Below are positions 38,301 through 45,620 of a stretch of 64,000 nt of DNA, one piece after another. Source of the DNA: Pseudobdellovibrionaceae bacterium (GTDB lineage Bacteria > Bdellovibrionota > FAC87 > UBA2466 > JACKAF01); the NCBI GenBank assembly GCA_020635235.1, contig JACKAF010000001.1:620001-684000 (forward strand), written 5' to 3'. The notes beneath the pieces were generated by a model. It saw only the letters and a list, made by a program, of their open reading frames with translations. It made no database searches and was not told the DNA's origin. Each line of letters starts with the position of its first letter. Positions within the stretch are counted from its first letter, which is position 1. Both the position numbers and the translations under genes were made by a program.

Positions 38301-39266
38301 ATGAGAAGCCCCCTGTTTACCGCGATTGTTGTTCTAAGCCTTAGCCTTGGATTGGCAGCTGAAGCCGCCCGCCCCAAGAGACCTTCTGAAAGTGAAGTCG
38401 AATGTGCGCTGCGGGTACTCCGTGCAGCCGCCAAGAGCGCGAAGCCCGACGAATTGGACCGCCTCCGAAACGAAATTGTGAATGGCACGGAACTTATTCC
38501 GGCTGATCGCCCGGCGCTTGAGCCGGTGCAGCTCATGTTGATCAAGGCTCTTTCCACGGATACGCAGAACGGTTTCACAGATACAGAAATCACCGATCGC
38601 ATGCAGGCGATGGGCTTTATGGATAAAGCCAATGGCAAGCGGAGTGCCGATCAGATCCACACGATGCTCTTTAGTATGAGCTCGCGCAATGAAAGTAAAG
38701 GCCTCTACGTACGCGCCGACTGGGAACGTGCCTCCGTGCGTTTCTACCCGACAGCGTTTGCACTTAAGGAACTTGAGAACGCCAAGTGGTTTGTTGGAAG
38801 AGTTCGTGATATTGCGGATCGAACGCGGCGCCATACCATCCCGCGCGTCACCACGATGCACGGCTGGATGCAAACATTGAAAGACAGTGCCATCGGCAAA
38901 TTTGATCTGCCAAAAATCGGAAATGCGACGGCCGTAGTAATGGCCCACCTACACCCAGAACTCACTGAGTACGTGACCAATCTTTCTGGAGATGCTGTGT
39001 ACGGAGATGGGCTTGGAACCCCGACAACCACCGGGCACGTTTATCAAATTTTGAGAGATCTCCATTCTACGGGCTTGGCAGAGCGGGAGTACGTTTCGGG
39101 CAATCGCCTTTCGTGGAGGCCTTGTCCCAAGGGCTACGTCGGTACGGATACCTCGTCCGAAATCGATAAACTTCAGGTGTGGAGCACGCTGGAAGGCGAG
39201 AGAGTACTAGCCCAGTGGTTCCGGTTTCACTACTCAGTTTTGGATGCCAAAGCACCGCAGAATTAA
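38301..39266 (+). CDS. Secreted protein with winged-helix-like segments, unknown function
   Basis: A 321-residue protein with a signal peptide (MRSPLFTAIVVLSLSLGLAAEA) and a strong GAGGAG ribosome site before ATG 38301. Two parts resemble small winged-helix folds by pattern: about residues 80-160 (ITDRMQAMGFMD through VRFYPTAFALKELENA) and about 235-280 (GHVYQILRDLHSTGLAER then VSGNRLSWRP). Such folds are usually DNA-binding and cytoplasmic, so their presence behind a signal peptide is unexpected. The resemblance is by eye and uncertain. The stop interlocks by 4 bp (TTAA) with the convergent gene. Confidence 0.65.
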   Translation: MRSPLFTAIVVLSLSLGLAAEAARPKRPSESEVECALRVLRAAAKSAKPDELDRLRNEIVNGTELIPADRPALEPVQLMLIKALSTDTQNGFTDTEITDRMQAMGFMDKANGKRSADQIHTMLFSMSSRNESKGLYVRADWERASVRFYPTAFALKELENAKWFVGRVRDIADRTRRHTIPRVTTMHGWMQTLKDSAIGKFDLPKIGNATAVVMAHLHPELTEYVTNLSGDAVYGDGLGTPTTTGHVYQILRDLHSTGLAEREYVSGNRLSWRPCPKGYVGTDTSSEIDKLQVWSTLEGERVLAQWFRFHYSVLDAKAPQN

Positions 39267-40363
39267 TCGCGGCGGCGCCCCCCTAAGAACCCTAGAGAAC
39301 CATTATCGGCCACGTCGAGTAAGGGGCTGATTCGTCCACCTCCGGTCTCAGTCATATCAAATCGGTTCATGACGAAACGTACGAAGGAGGGATCGTATCC
39401 TGTTTCGTCGGCGACTCTTTGGGCGACAGCCGCGGAAAGTTCTTCCATTGCGCCACGGCGAACGTCCTTTTGCGGGAAAGTGGCTTTGGGATCGACGTAA
39501 ACCCAGATAGGGGTGCGGACACCGGTTGCATTTCTCACGTACGCCGCATCTCGATCCAGTGCATCTAGGTATTTCTGTGAGGAGCTGTCGTTAGGGTTCT
39601 CTCTTACGGCTCGAGCGAAAACCTGCCTTCCCAATTGCCAGGAATCTGAGCGGACGGCGGCCGTCATTAGGCTTGAACTGCGTGATAAAACTGTAGATAC
39701 AGCGTCAGCTAGTTGTTCCTTTGACTCGAATTTCTGAGGGCGCGAGGTGAAGCGATTGTATTGCTTTTCCATCTCCTCTAACAAAGAGGGACTTTTGGCC
39801 GGATCGATTTTTTTGTCTTTGATGGCCTGTTTGTGCTGGCTGTCTACCCAAGTGGCGAGCTCAGCTGGATCGCTGGGTGGTTGATTCTTATCGTTTACCA
39901 CGCCGGCTCGGGTTAAATCCTTTAAACGTCTTTGCACATCCCTTTCAATTGATTGGGCAAAGCGTTCTTGGGCGTACTTCTCCGAAAGCCATTCAATCAG
40001 TTCCGCGTCCGTTTTTTGTGTCGGGAGATCGGCACTGGATCGGACAATGCCGCGCTCAATCAGCAGGCTAAGCATTTTGTCGCGGTAGTAATCCCGCTCG
40101 CCAATTGCATAGGGATGCGAACTTCGGTGCGCCCGCCAAATGTCATCTGCTAGCTTTTTCTGCTCTTTAGCGACTTCGGCAGGGGTCTTCGCGATGGTCA
40201 TCGGCCGGGCAGAACCGGTGGAGTCTGGTAACCCTCCGCCCGCAATGGTTCTATTGGCCGTGTTGCAAGCACGTTGATCACGCTCTGCCGCCGAAACTTT
40301 GGCTGTAAAGAGGGCGGCGGCGCCCATTAACAGAATTATAGATAGTCTTGAAAAAAAGCTCAT
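39263..40363 (-). CDS. Secreted helical protein of unknown function
   Basis: The start is placed at ATG 40363, with AGGGTG about 6 bases upstream and a signal peptide (MSFFSRLSIILLMGAAALFTAKVSA) beginning there; an upstream start at 40381 would add six residues. The product is 366 residues. The mature part is rich in Arg/Asp/Glu/Ala and predicted mostly helical, with segments such as YRDKMLSLLIERGIV and RRGAMEELSAAVAQRV; it ends in a basic GGRRRD tail. No family recognised. It is convergent with the 38301 gene, the stop codons interlocking in TTAA. Confidence 0.68.
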   Translation of the reverse strand: MSFFSRLSIILLMGAAALFTAKVSAAERDQRACNTANRTIAGGGLPDSTGSARPMTIAKTPAEVAKEQKKLADDIWRAHRSSHPYAIGERDYYRDKMLSLLIERGIVRSSADLPTQKTDAELIEWLSEKYAQERFAQSIERDVQRRLKDLTRAGVVNDKNQPPSDPAELATWVDSQHKQAIKDKKIDPAKSPSLLEEMEKQYNRFTSRPQKFESKEQLADAVSTVLSRSSSLMTAAVRSDSWQLGRQVFARAVRENPNDSSSQKYLDALDRDAAYVRNATGVRTPIWVYVDPKATFPQKDVRRGAMEELSAAVAQRVADETGYDPSFVRFVMNRFDMTETGGGRISPLLDVADNGSLGFLGGRRRD

Positions 40364-40492
40364 CGAAACACCCTGGAACAAAGACCCCTAGCAGCTTCCC
40401 TTGCTACTGCAATCGTTGTTCCAGCTTGGTAGGCTCAAAAATGCGCCGTATTCTCCGACAATACGAAAATGTTATTTACAGTCGATTAGGGT

Positions 40493-40513
40493 GCGGGGAC
40501 TCGCAGTCCCGCG
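40493..40513 (-). other. GC-rich hairpin after the oxidase operon
   Basis: GCGGGGACT / AGTCCCGC can form an 8-bp stem with one bulged G around a 3-base loop. It lies 8 bases after the stop of the last oxidase-operon gene (minus strand). No U-tract follows on either strand, so it is not a classic intrinsic terminator; it might protect the mRNA 3' end. Confidence 0.35.
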
Positions 40514-40520
40514 ATGTGCC

Positions 40521-40742
40521 TTAGGACTGGTACCGGAGCAAGGTCTCCCGGTAGCGGCGGCGGACGTTTGCGGAAAGTTCGTAACAGGCGATCACTAGGC
40601 AAACTGCCGCAGGGAGATGATAGAAGATCATTCTATCGGCGTGGCCAAATACCCGCTTTTCGACGATCCCAATGATAATAAGAACAAACCAGATCGCCAG
40701 AAATACCCAGCCCCTCACTGGGGACGTTTTTTTTGCGACCAT
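40521..40742 (-). CDS. Small two-helix membrane protein, last gene of oxidase operon
   Basis: A 73-residue protein with two membrane segments (WVFLAIWFVLIIIGIVE and MIFYHLPAAVCLVIACYE in blocks) and a basic C-terminus (RRRYRETLLRYQS). GGAG lies 7 bases before ATG 40742, inside the end of the preceding gene, which it overlaps by 28 bp. The context suggests a role in oxidase assembly or as an accessory subunit, but no family was recognised. Confidence 0.62.
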   Translation of the reverse strand: MVAKKTSPVRGWVFLAIWFVLIIIGIVEKRVFGHADRMIFYHLPAAVCLVIACYELSANVRRRYRETLLRYQS

Positions 40743-41080
40743 AGAATTACTCCAAACAATGCGAGAATCACTAGCCCGGCGGTCAGGCCAAATTCCGTCC
40801 CAAAGGAGAGGTCTTCCTGCTTAAACACCGTGAGCTTTCTTTGCTCTCCGCCCGCAAGGACCTCATACTGGCCGGCAAGATCAATGGTGAATTGAGCAAC
40901 GGGCTTTTGGTTTTGCCGAGTTACCGGTACCGTAAAAGGGGCGATGGAATGGTGCGATACGGGCGAGACCGTAATGTTCGTAAGTGCGGACGTTTCGCTC
41001 AAGTGGATAGTGATCAACGTTCCCTGGCGAATGTCGCCGGGTTCTACTTTGACTATGTTACGGGTTGCCACGACGTTCAT
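40715..41080 (-). CDS. Tail-anchored beta-rich protein of the oxidase operon
   Basis: A 121-residue protein with a beta-rich N-terminal domain of about 85 residues (IHLSETSALTNITVSPVSHH, VAQFTIDLAGQYEVLAGG), then a single membrane helix (LTAGLVILALFGVILW) and a basic tail (SQKKRPQ). It resembles a small cupredoxin- or Ig-like domain, but the metal ligands are not evident. There is no signal peptide. The start lies inside the preceding 34-residue gene, with AGAGGA abutting ATG 41080. The first short gene could supply an N-terminal anchor if the two were fused by frameshift, but I see no slippery site. Confidence 0.6.
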   Translation of the reverse strand: MNVVATRNIVKVEPGDIRQGTLITIHLSETSALTNITVSPVSHHSIAPFTVPVTRQNQKPVAQFTIDLAGQYEVLAGGEQRKLTVFKQEDLSFGTEFGLTAGLVILALFGVILWSQKKRPQ

Positions 41081-41162
41081 TCCTCTTCAAAAAGACGATG
41101 ACCGCGCCTGTGCCCACTACCATCGCGATTTCTAGAACGTGTATCCAAGCATCAAAACTCAT
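41058..41162 (-). CDS. 34-residue single-helix membrane peptide in oxidase operon
   Basis: A very short gene: ATG 41162 preceded by AGGAGG with a 4-base spacer, the strongest ribosome site in the operon. The product begins MSFDAWIHVLEIAMVV, has one membrane helix, then basic residues (FLKRNERRGNP). It starts inside the end of the preceding 315-residue gene and overlaps the next gene, so it is translationally coupled on both sides. Its size and layout resemble CcoQ-type small subunits of cbb3 oxidases, but similarity at this length cannot prove it. Confidence 0.62.
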   Translation of the reverse strand: MSFDAWIHVLEIAMVVGTGAVIVFLKRNERRGNP

Positions 41163-42099
41163 CCACCCTCCTGACGCTAATGGGGGATCGTGTCCAGATC
41201 CATCGTTCACCGGCCGATTTGTCAATCAGCGCACTTAGGCCCGCTTTGGGAAGGGAGTCACTGTAGACGATCGCGGCCTCCGCTCGCTCCAAACGCTTTT
41301 GCAAACTTTGCTGAGGTTTGAGGACGATGTTCCAGCTCGCTGACTGCTTCCCGTTTTTGAAAGCCAGGTAATGTATGTTCAAGGCCTCATTGGTGGGATT
41401 GGAGAGCCGAAGCGTTTTTGGCAAGTCTAGAATTGCCGGGTAAAACCCGCAGGGACGTACTTCTATGGTGGTGAGGGGGTGGTGTCTTAAAAACTCAACC
41501 GCCTCGTCCTGTAAACGTACCTCAGTCGCCCCGCATTCCGTAAAGGCCTCAACTTCGATCTCGGCCGATACCGTCTTAGATGTTTCTTCCTGAGGAGCGG
41601 CTTTCATTTCCCAAAAGTGTTTTTCGTTGGGCAAAAAGCTAAGCGCCAGTATGCCGACCCCTGCCCAGGCGTACCCAAGACGGCGATCGATATCCTTGAC
41701 CGTCATGAGAAGTCCACAGCAAAAAGAAATCGGTACTGAAGAGAGTAAGCGGCTAAAGGCAAGCCAGCCGCCCAGCCGCCCCAAAAAAACTTCATAGACT
41801 TCGAATACGCCGTAGAGAATGCCCACACCGGCCAATAGAGAACCCAGTGGGCCAAGTTTCCGGGTCTTCCTTAGCAGGAAGAAGAACAACAGGGAGTGCA
41901 GAAACCAAAAATCAATTTTCGAGTAGGGGCTGACGTGTAGCGGAGTCAGTTTCAGAACCAGAGGGATTATCAGTTTGTGTAACTGCGCGTAGGCCGTACA
42001 GAATCCAAGCAGAGTTATGAGTAAGTTCTGCTTTCGTAGGCGACGCTCTTCGGCAGTGTACTGGCGGTGTTGGGGTTCCGGCAGATCTTTTTCGGGCAT
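41152..42099 (-). CDS. Membrane protein with periplasmic beta-domain, oxidase-operon accessory
   Basis: A 315-residue protein. A short basic N-terminus (EERRLRKQN) is followed by about five membrane helices (residues 27-160, for example FWFLHSLLFFFLL and FSRLLSSVPISFCCGLLMTV). A soluble domain of about 140 residues follows (from EIEVEAFTECGATEVRLQ) with beta-strand patterns similar to a cupredoxin or an Ig-like fold; its cysteines are in TECGA and VRPCGF. It starts 4 bp after the 56-residue gene. It could assist copper delivery or oxidase assembly; that is inference from context. No family recognised. Confidence 0.66.
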   Translation of the reverse strand: MPEKDLPEPQHRQYTAEERRLRKQNLLITLLGFCTAYAQLHKLIIPLVLKLTPLHVSPYSKIDFWFLHSLLFFFLLRKTRKLGPLGSLLAGVGILYGVFEVYEVFLGRLGGWLAFSRLLSSVPISFCCGLLMTVKDIDRRLGYAWAGVGILALSFLPNEKHFWEMKAAPQEETSKTVSAEIEVEAFTECGATEVRLQDEAVEFLRHHPLTTIEVRPCGFYPAILDLPKTLRLSNPTNEALNIHYLAFKNGKQSASWNIVLKPQQSLQKRLERAEAAIVYSDSLPKAGLSALIDKSAGERWIWTRSPISVRRVDEF

Positions 42100-42103
42100 C
42101 CTT

Positions 42104-42274
42104 TTAGTTCATCCATTCCTGAAGATTGGGCCAAGCGTACTTGATGAGGTAGTAAAACATAAAAGCGAAAAAAATTGTCCACGCAAGGCGCAATACCCGC
42201 GGAACCTTATTCCCAATATAACGCAAGTGATCGGCTTCTTGAGATTCTGTTGTCTGCTGCTCTTCGGTAGGCAT
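42104..42274 (-). CDS. 56-residue single-helix membrane protein in oxidase operon
   Basis: ATG 42274 has GGGAG about 6 bases upstream. The product has an acidic start (MPTEEQQTTESQEADHLRY), one membrane helix (LAWTIFFAFMFYYLIKY) and a short polar end (NLQEWMN). It lies 2 bp after the 72-residue gene and 4 bp before the 315-residue gene. The predicted single helix with an N-terminal soluble tail would fit a small oxidase subunit such as CcoQ. Read directly from the sequence; no family match can be claimed. Confidence 0.66.
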   Translation of the reverse strand: MPTEEQQTTESQEADHLRYIGNKVPRVLRLAWTIFFAFMFYYLIKYAWPNLQEWMN

Positions 42275-42276
42275 CT

Positions 42277-42495
42277 TCACTCCCTTGCATCCGCTTCGAT
42301 CGCCATGGACGCGGATTCTTCGTCTTTACCATAGCGCCCGGTCACCCATCCCCAGACGATAAAGGAAATGGATGCCACTACTAGACTTCCGATAAAAACA
42401 CCCAGGAAAAGCTTTATAGGCCAGGAGTCCACGCCACAGATAAGACAGGGAATTGGAAAGGAATGCCATTGGCCTTTGATCAGCTTTTTGCCCAT
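42277..42495 (-). CDS. 72-residue membrane protein with CxxC, oxidase operon
   Basis: Strong GAGGAGG upstream of ATG 42495. The N-terminus contains IPCLICGVDSWP, a possible C-x-x-C metal or redox site, followed by one membrane helix (FLGVFIGSLVVASISFIVW) and an acidic tail (GKDEESASMAIEADARE). It overlaps the end of the 84-residue gene by 16 bp. The CxxC next to a membrane helix in an oxidase operon could suggest copper or haem handling; this is inference. Confidence 0.66.
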   Translation of the reverse strand: MGKKLIKGQWHSFPIPCLICGVDSWPIKLFLGVFIGSLVVASISFIVWGWVTGRYGKDEESASMAIEADARE

Positions 42496-42734
42496 TCCGC
42501 CTCCTCTTCCTGGAGCATTCGGAATTTCGGTGCCTCAATTGATTCCGAATAGTGTGTGTGACTAGCAATGAAGCCAAAGACTTGCGCGGCCAAAAACACC
42601 GAAACGATGAGTGCGTAGAAAACGCAGGAGGCAACGACTGCCGTGCTCCAATCCGAGCGGATCGCGAAAACTAAAAGCGTGAAGATGGCGGCAGTAAGTG
42701 TCGTGAATGCGATTAACTTGGTTCTGCGTTTCAC
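42480..42734 (-). CDS. 84-residue two-helix membrane protein following ccoO
   Basis: The start is GTG 42734, which overlaps the ccoO stop as TAGTG with GGGGGA upstream. The frame runs further back to 42812, but that part lies inside ccoO. The product has two membrane helices (LIAFTTLTAAIFTLLVFAI and VASCVFYALIVSVFLAAQVF in blocks) and an acidic tail (LQEEEAEWAKS). The arrangement is reminiscent of small subunit IV-like proteins of haem-copper oxidases. Translational coupling to CcoO suggests it belongs to the complex. Confidence 0.66.
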   Translation of the reverse strand: MKRRTKLIAFTTLTAAIFTLLVFAIRSDWSTAVVASCVFYALIVSVFLAAQVFGFIASHTHYSESIEAPKFRMLQEEEAEWAKS

Positions 42735-43420
42735 TATTCCCCCGGGGGCATCACGACGCCTTCGTAGTCGTGTTGGGTTTCCTGGCGGTTTTGGGCCTCG
42801 TAGCCAAGCCACTGCAGGTACGCGACCAGAGCTTTTGCGTCGTCGGTCGGTAAAGGCACTTGCTCAAAAACAGTGTTCCCTTCATCGTCTTCAACGACTT
42901 CTCCGTCCTCATCGAGTAACGGAGCTCCGTTTCCAATCGTGAAAAACCAAGGGTATTCGGGCATCACTGATTGCGGCACCACACTCGTGGGCTTGTACAG
43001 GTGAGCATAATGCCAGTCGTTGCTTTTCTTGCCCGCCTCTCGGCTCAGATCGGGACCCACGCGGCGTGTTCCAAACAGTTGCGGCAGGTGCAGGTTGTTC
43101 TGGTACTCTGCCGGTGTTGAAACCGGTCCATAGCGAAGATTTTCGTTAGCGGTCGGCCGAACGAACTGACTGTGGCAATGCCAGCAGCCTTCCGCGATGT
43201 AGATGTCGCGCCCTCTAAAGAGTGCAGCTTCATAGGCCTCGTGGGAGTCGAACTCCGCCATCATGACTTCAGGAACTTCCGGAGGAATACCGGCGGTTGG
43301 CTGAATCTTGTCGACCATCATCACCGGTACAATCGCCAAGGTGATAAAGGCCACGAGAAATAAAAGCAGGCCTGCGATTAGAAAAACACCGCTGAACTTT
43401 TCAATTATTTTGCTGTCCAT
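42734..43420 (-). CDS. ccoO: cbb3-type cytochrome c oxidase subunit II (monohaem)
   Basis: A 228-residue membrane-anchored cytochrome c. An N-terminal helix (about residues 10-33) anchors a periplasmic domain with the haem site C79-W-H-C82-H83 in EGCWHCHSQFVRP, a hallmark of CcoO. GTRRVGPDLSREAG and SVMPEYPWFF, with the axial Met, complete the pattern. A short acidic insertion (DEDGEVVEDDEGNT) lies after the Met region. The start overlaps the ccoN stop in TAATG. It passes electrons to the CcoN catalytic subunit. Confidence 0.94.
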   Translation of the reverse strand: MDSKIIEKFSGVFLIAGLLLFLVAFITLAIVPVMMVDKIQPTAGIPPEVPEVMMAEFDSHEAYEAALFRGRDIYIAEGCWHCHSQFVRPTANENLRYGPVSTPAEYQNNLHLPQLFGTRRVGPDLSREAGKKSNDWHYAHLYKPTSVVPQSVMPEYPWFFTIGNGAPLLDEDGEVVEDDEGNTVFEQVPLPTDDAKALVAYLQWLGYEAQNRQETQHDYEGVVMPPGE

Positions 43421-44826
43421 TACGCCGTCGCCTCCGCACCCATAGCAGCCTGAGGCCTAGGCCCCCGGCTTTCCTGCCAGGTCAGGTAGAAGTTCGTCAG
43501 GAAACACCCTTCGCCCACCAAGATGGCAATTCCGGATAGTGTGCGAGTCCACCAGAAGGGCATGGATGCCGCTACACTATCAATGAAGGGGGAAAGGGAC
43601 TTCCACATCAGGCCTTGGACAACCCCCGCGGCGAGCAGATCAATCTGCATGACGCTTACGCCAATCGCGAGCAGCCAAAAATGCCAGCGTGCCAGAGTGT
43701 TGGAGTACCAAGGAACCCCCCAAATGCGCGGGAGAAGATAATACATCCAGCCAGTGATCCAGAAGCTGAAGACTCCCAAAAGCACGAAGTGCGCATGCCC
43801 CACGACCCAGTCGGTGAAATGAATAATACTTTGGGCCGAAAGAGTGACCTGAACGGCGCATTGGATACAGGTGAGCAGGTAAGCAATGGTGCCGAACAAA
43901 ATCCAACGGAGCGGGAGATTATTTACAAGTTGCTTCCAATCCGAAGCCATAGTCGCAAGGAGATTGAAGACTACCGTGTAAACAACAACGTGCACCCCGA
44001 TGCTGGCAACGATTGAAGCGTACTGGGTCCACATGGGTATCGGAGAAAAAAGATAATGGTGCGCGCTATTCATAGGGTAGAAGAACGCAAGTCCCCAGAA
44101 GCCGATGATCGATAGCGCGTGGCTATAAAGCGGCTTTTTCATGGCAACGGGCACGAGGTAGTACGCCATCGCAATCCCCATGGGGGTTACAAAGAGGCCT
44201 ACTAAATCGTGGATGTACATCGAAGAAATGGTCGCACCCGAAGTGCCAGGGAAGACGTACTGAGGCAGAAAATTCCCCATCACGTAAACCAAGGGTGTCC
44301 AAATTAAACCAGCCACGATGTACCAGAGGCTGACATACATCGTTTGCGCGCGGCTCTTCACTACAGGAGCGAGTAGATTGATAACGAGTAGCACGACGGC
44401 AAGCGCCACGAAGGGATCCAAGATCTTCGGTGTTTCAGCCCACTCCAAACCTTGAGCGAAACCCGCTAGGATCATCACTACCGTGGCTACCACTAGGGCG
44501 TTATAAACGAAGAACAAAACTCGACTGAACGAGCGGGACAGAACTGGAAAACCCGTCAGCTTTGGGATCATATAATAGAGACTTGCGAAAATCCCGTTTG
44601 CTAGCCACGCGTAGGCCACTGATTGCGTGTGGACCATGCGAACCCGTCCTGGACTGAGCAAGGAAACACCCGGGAAAGGGTATTTCTGCAGAAACTGCAG
44701 CGAGTAAGTTAAGCCAGCAAGTATGGCGAGAAAGAAATAACCGATCGCGATGTAAAAGTGCCACTTTACGATTTCGTAATCGACCAGACCGGTGCCCGTT
44801 TCAGAGTGTGCCTGAGGCTCTTTCAT
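43420..44826 (-). CDS. ccoN: cbb3-type cytochrome c oxidase subunit I (haem-copper catalytic subunit)
   Basis: A 468-residue protein with about 12 membrane helices. Predicted ligands line up with cbb3 oxidases: His66 (MVHTQ) and His346 for low-spin haem b, His344 for the active-site haem (WVVGHAH), and His206 (YIHDLVG) with His256/His257 (NSAHHYL) for CuB. Tyr250 sits six residues before the HH pair, the spacing of the cross-linked tyrosine, so this is an oxygen reductase rather than a nitric oxide reductase. The N-terminus is cytoplasmic. It overlaps the cytochrome c gene upstream in ATGA and ccoO downstream in TAATG. It likely works at low oxygen, as cbb3 enzymes do. Confidence 0.94.
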   Translation of the reverse strand: MKEPQAHSETGTGLVDYEIVKWHFYIAIGYFFLAILAGLTYSLQFLQKYPFPGVSLLSPGRVRMVHTQSVAYAWLANGIFASLYYMIPKLTGFPVLSRSFSRVLFFVYNALVVATVVMILAGFAQGLEWAETPKILDPFVALAVVLLVINLLAPVVKSRAQTMYVSLWYIVAGLIWTPLVYVMGNFLPQYVFPGTSGATISSMYIHDLVGLFVTPMGIAMAYYLVPVAMKKPLYSHALSIIGFWGLAFFYPMNSAHHYLFSPIPMWTQYASIVASIGVHVVVYTVVFNLLATMASDWKQLVNNLPLRWILFGTIAYLLTCIQCAVQVTLSAQSIIHFTDWVVGHAHFVLLGVFSFWITGWMYYLLPRIWGVPWYSNTLARWHFWLLAIGVSVMQIDLLAAGVVQGLMWKSLSPFIDSVAASMPFWWTRTLSGIAILVGEGCFLTNFYLTWQESRGPRPQAAMGAEATA

Positions 44827-45620
44827 TGCAGCGAATCCTCCTCACCGTAAATTCCATTTGCTTTTCCGCGTAGATAAAAAACGTAAGCGACGAGATCCCA
44901 GCGTTGTTTCTCGTCCAAAGTGTCTTTGTAAGCGGGCATCGGCGAACCATCCAAACCCGTAACGATCGATTTATATACGTCGCGCGCCGTGGGCCCGCTT
45001 TTTATGATCGGCTTGGTTAGGTTTGCCGGGCGGATGGGGCGATTGCTCGTATCCGTTAGCTGATCGGCGCTGGGTCCGTCACCCTTGCCGCCGTCGCCGT
45101 GGCAAAGACGGCATTGCTGCTGTTGGTAAACCAGAAGCCCGCGCTTGGCGGCCTTCAGGAAATTTTCTTTTTCGTGAAAGATTTCGCGGGGGGGATCGCT
45201 AATGGCAATGCTTTGCTGGTACCCTTCTCGGAACTCTGATCGTAGTGAACGAATGTACGCGACGATGGCCAGCTTCTCGCTCTCCGCAACTAATCTAAAG
45301 GACGGCATACTCGTGCCCGGAATGCCCTGATCAATGGTTCGAAGAAGATCTTTCACCGTGGGCAAGGTGCCGTACGGGGTAGATCTAAGCTTGAAGGCTC
45401 CCGAGACAAGATTTCGCGGTCGCGGGTTTAGCATCTTGGCCGCAACCCCGTTCCCTTGGGCATCCTCGCCATGACAGCCCGAACAGCGGTTTACGAACGC
45501 TTCTCGTCCCGCTCGGATCATCTGCTGTTCGGTCATGGATTGGACTAGGGAGGTTTGTGCGGACGCTATTGCCGCTCCAGCCAGAAGTATAGAAAGACAG
45601 ACAAGTTGACGCAGTGCCAC
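44823..45620 (-). CDS. Periplasmic dihaem cytochrome c, possible CcoP substitute
   Basis: A 265-residue protein with a cleavable signal peptide (MALRQLVCLSILLAGAAIASAQ). Two haem c domains: C46-S-G-C-H50 with axial Met near 105 (GTSMPSF), and C170-R-L-C-H174 with SPMPAYK near 230. It is first in the oxidase operon and coupled to ccoN in ATGA. CcoP normally supplies two c-haems but is anchored by an N-terminal helix and lies after ccoO; no CcoP is present here. This soluble dihaem protein may fill that role or be the electron donor. Promoter elements are not evident beyond the palindrome upstream. Confidence 0.9.
   Translation of the reverse strand: MALRQLVCLSILLAGAAIASAQTSLVQSMTEQQMIRAGREAFVNRCSGCHGEDAQGNGVAAKMLNPRPRNLVSGAFKLRSTPYGTLPTVKDLLRTIDQGIPGTSMPSFRLVAESEKLAIVAYIRSLRSEFREGYQQSIAISDPPREIFHEKENFLKAAKRGLLVYQQQQCRLCHGDGGKGDGPSADQLTDTSNRPIRPANLTKPIIKSGPTARDVYKSIVTGLDGSPMPAYKDTLDEKQRWDLVAYVFYLRGKANGIYGEEDSLQ

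Noticed and set aside
41058..41162. Programmed frameshift joining the 34-residue and 121-residue genes
   Set aside because: No slippery heptamer seen in the overlap and the second gene has its own ATG and ribosome site.
43420..44826. Nitric oxide reductase (NorB-like) identity for the haem-copper subunit
   Set aside because: The Tyr-x5-His-His spacing of the cbb3 cross-link and the adjacent CcoO with its CHSQFVRP motif point to an oxygen reductase.
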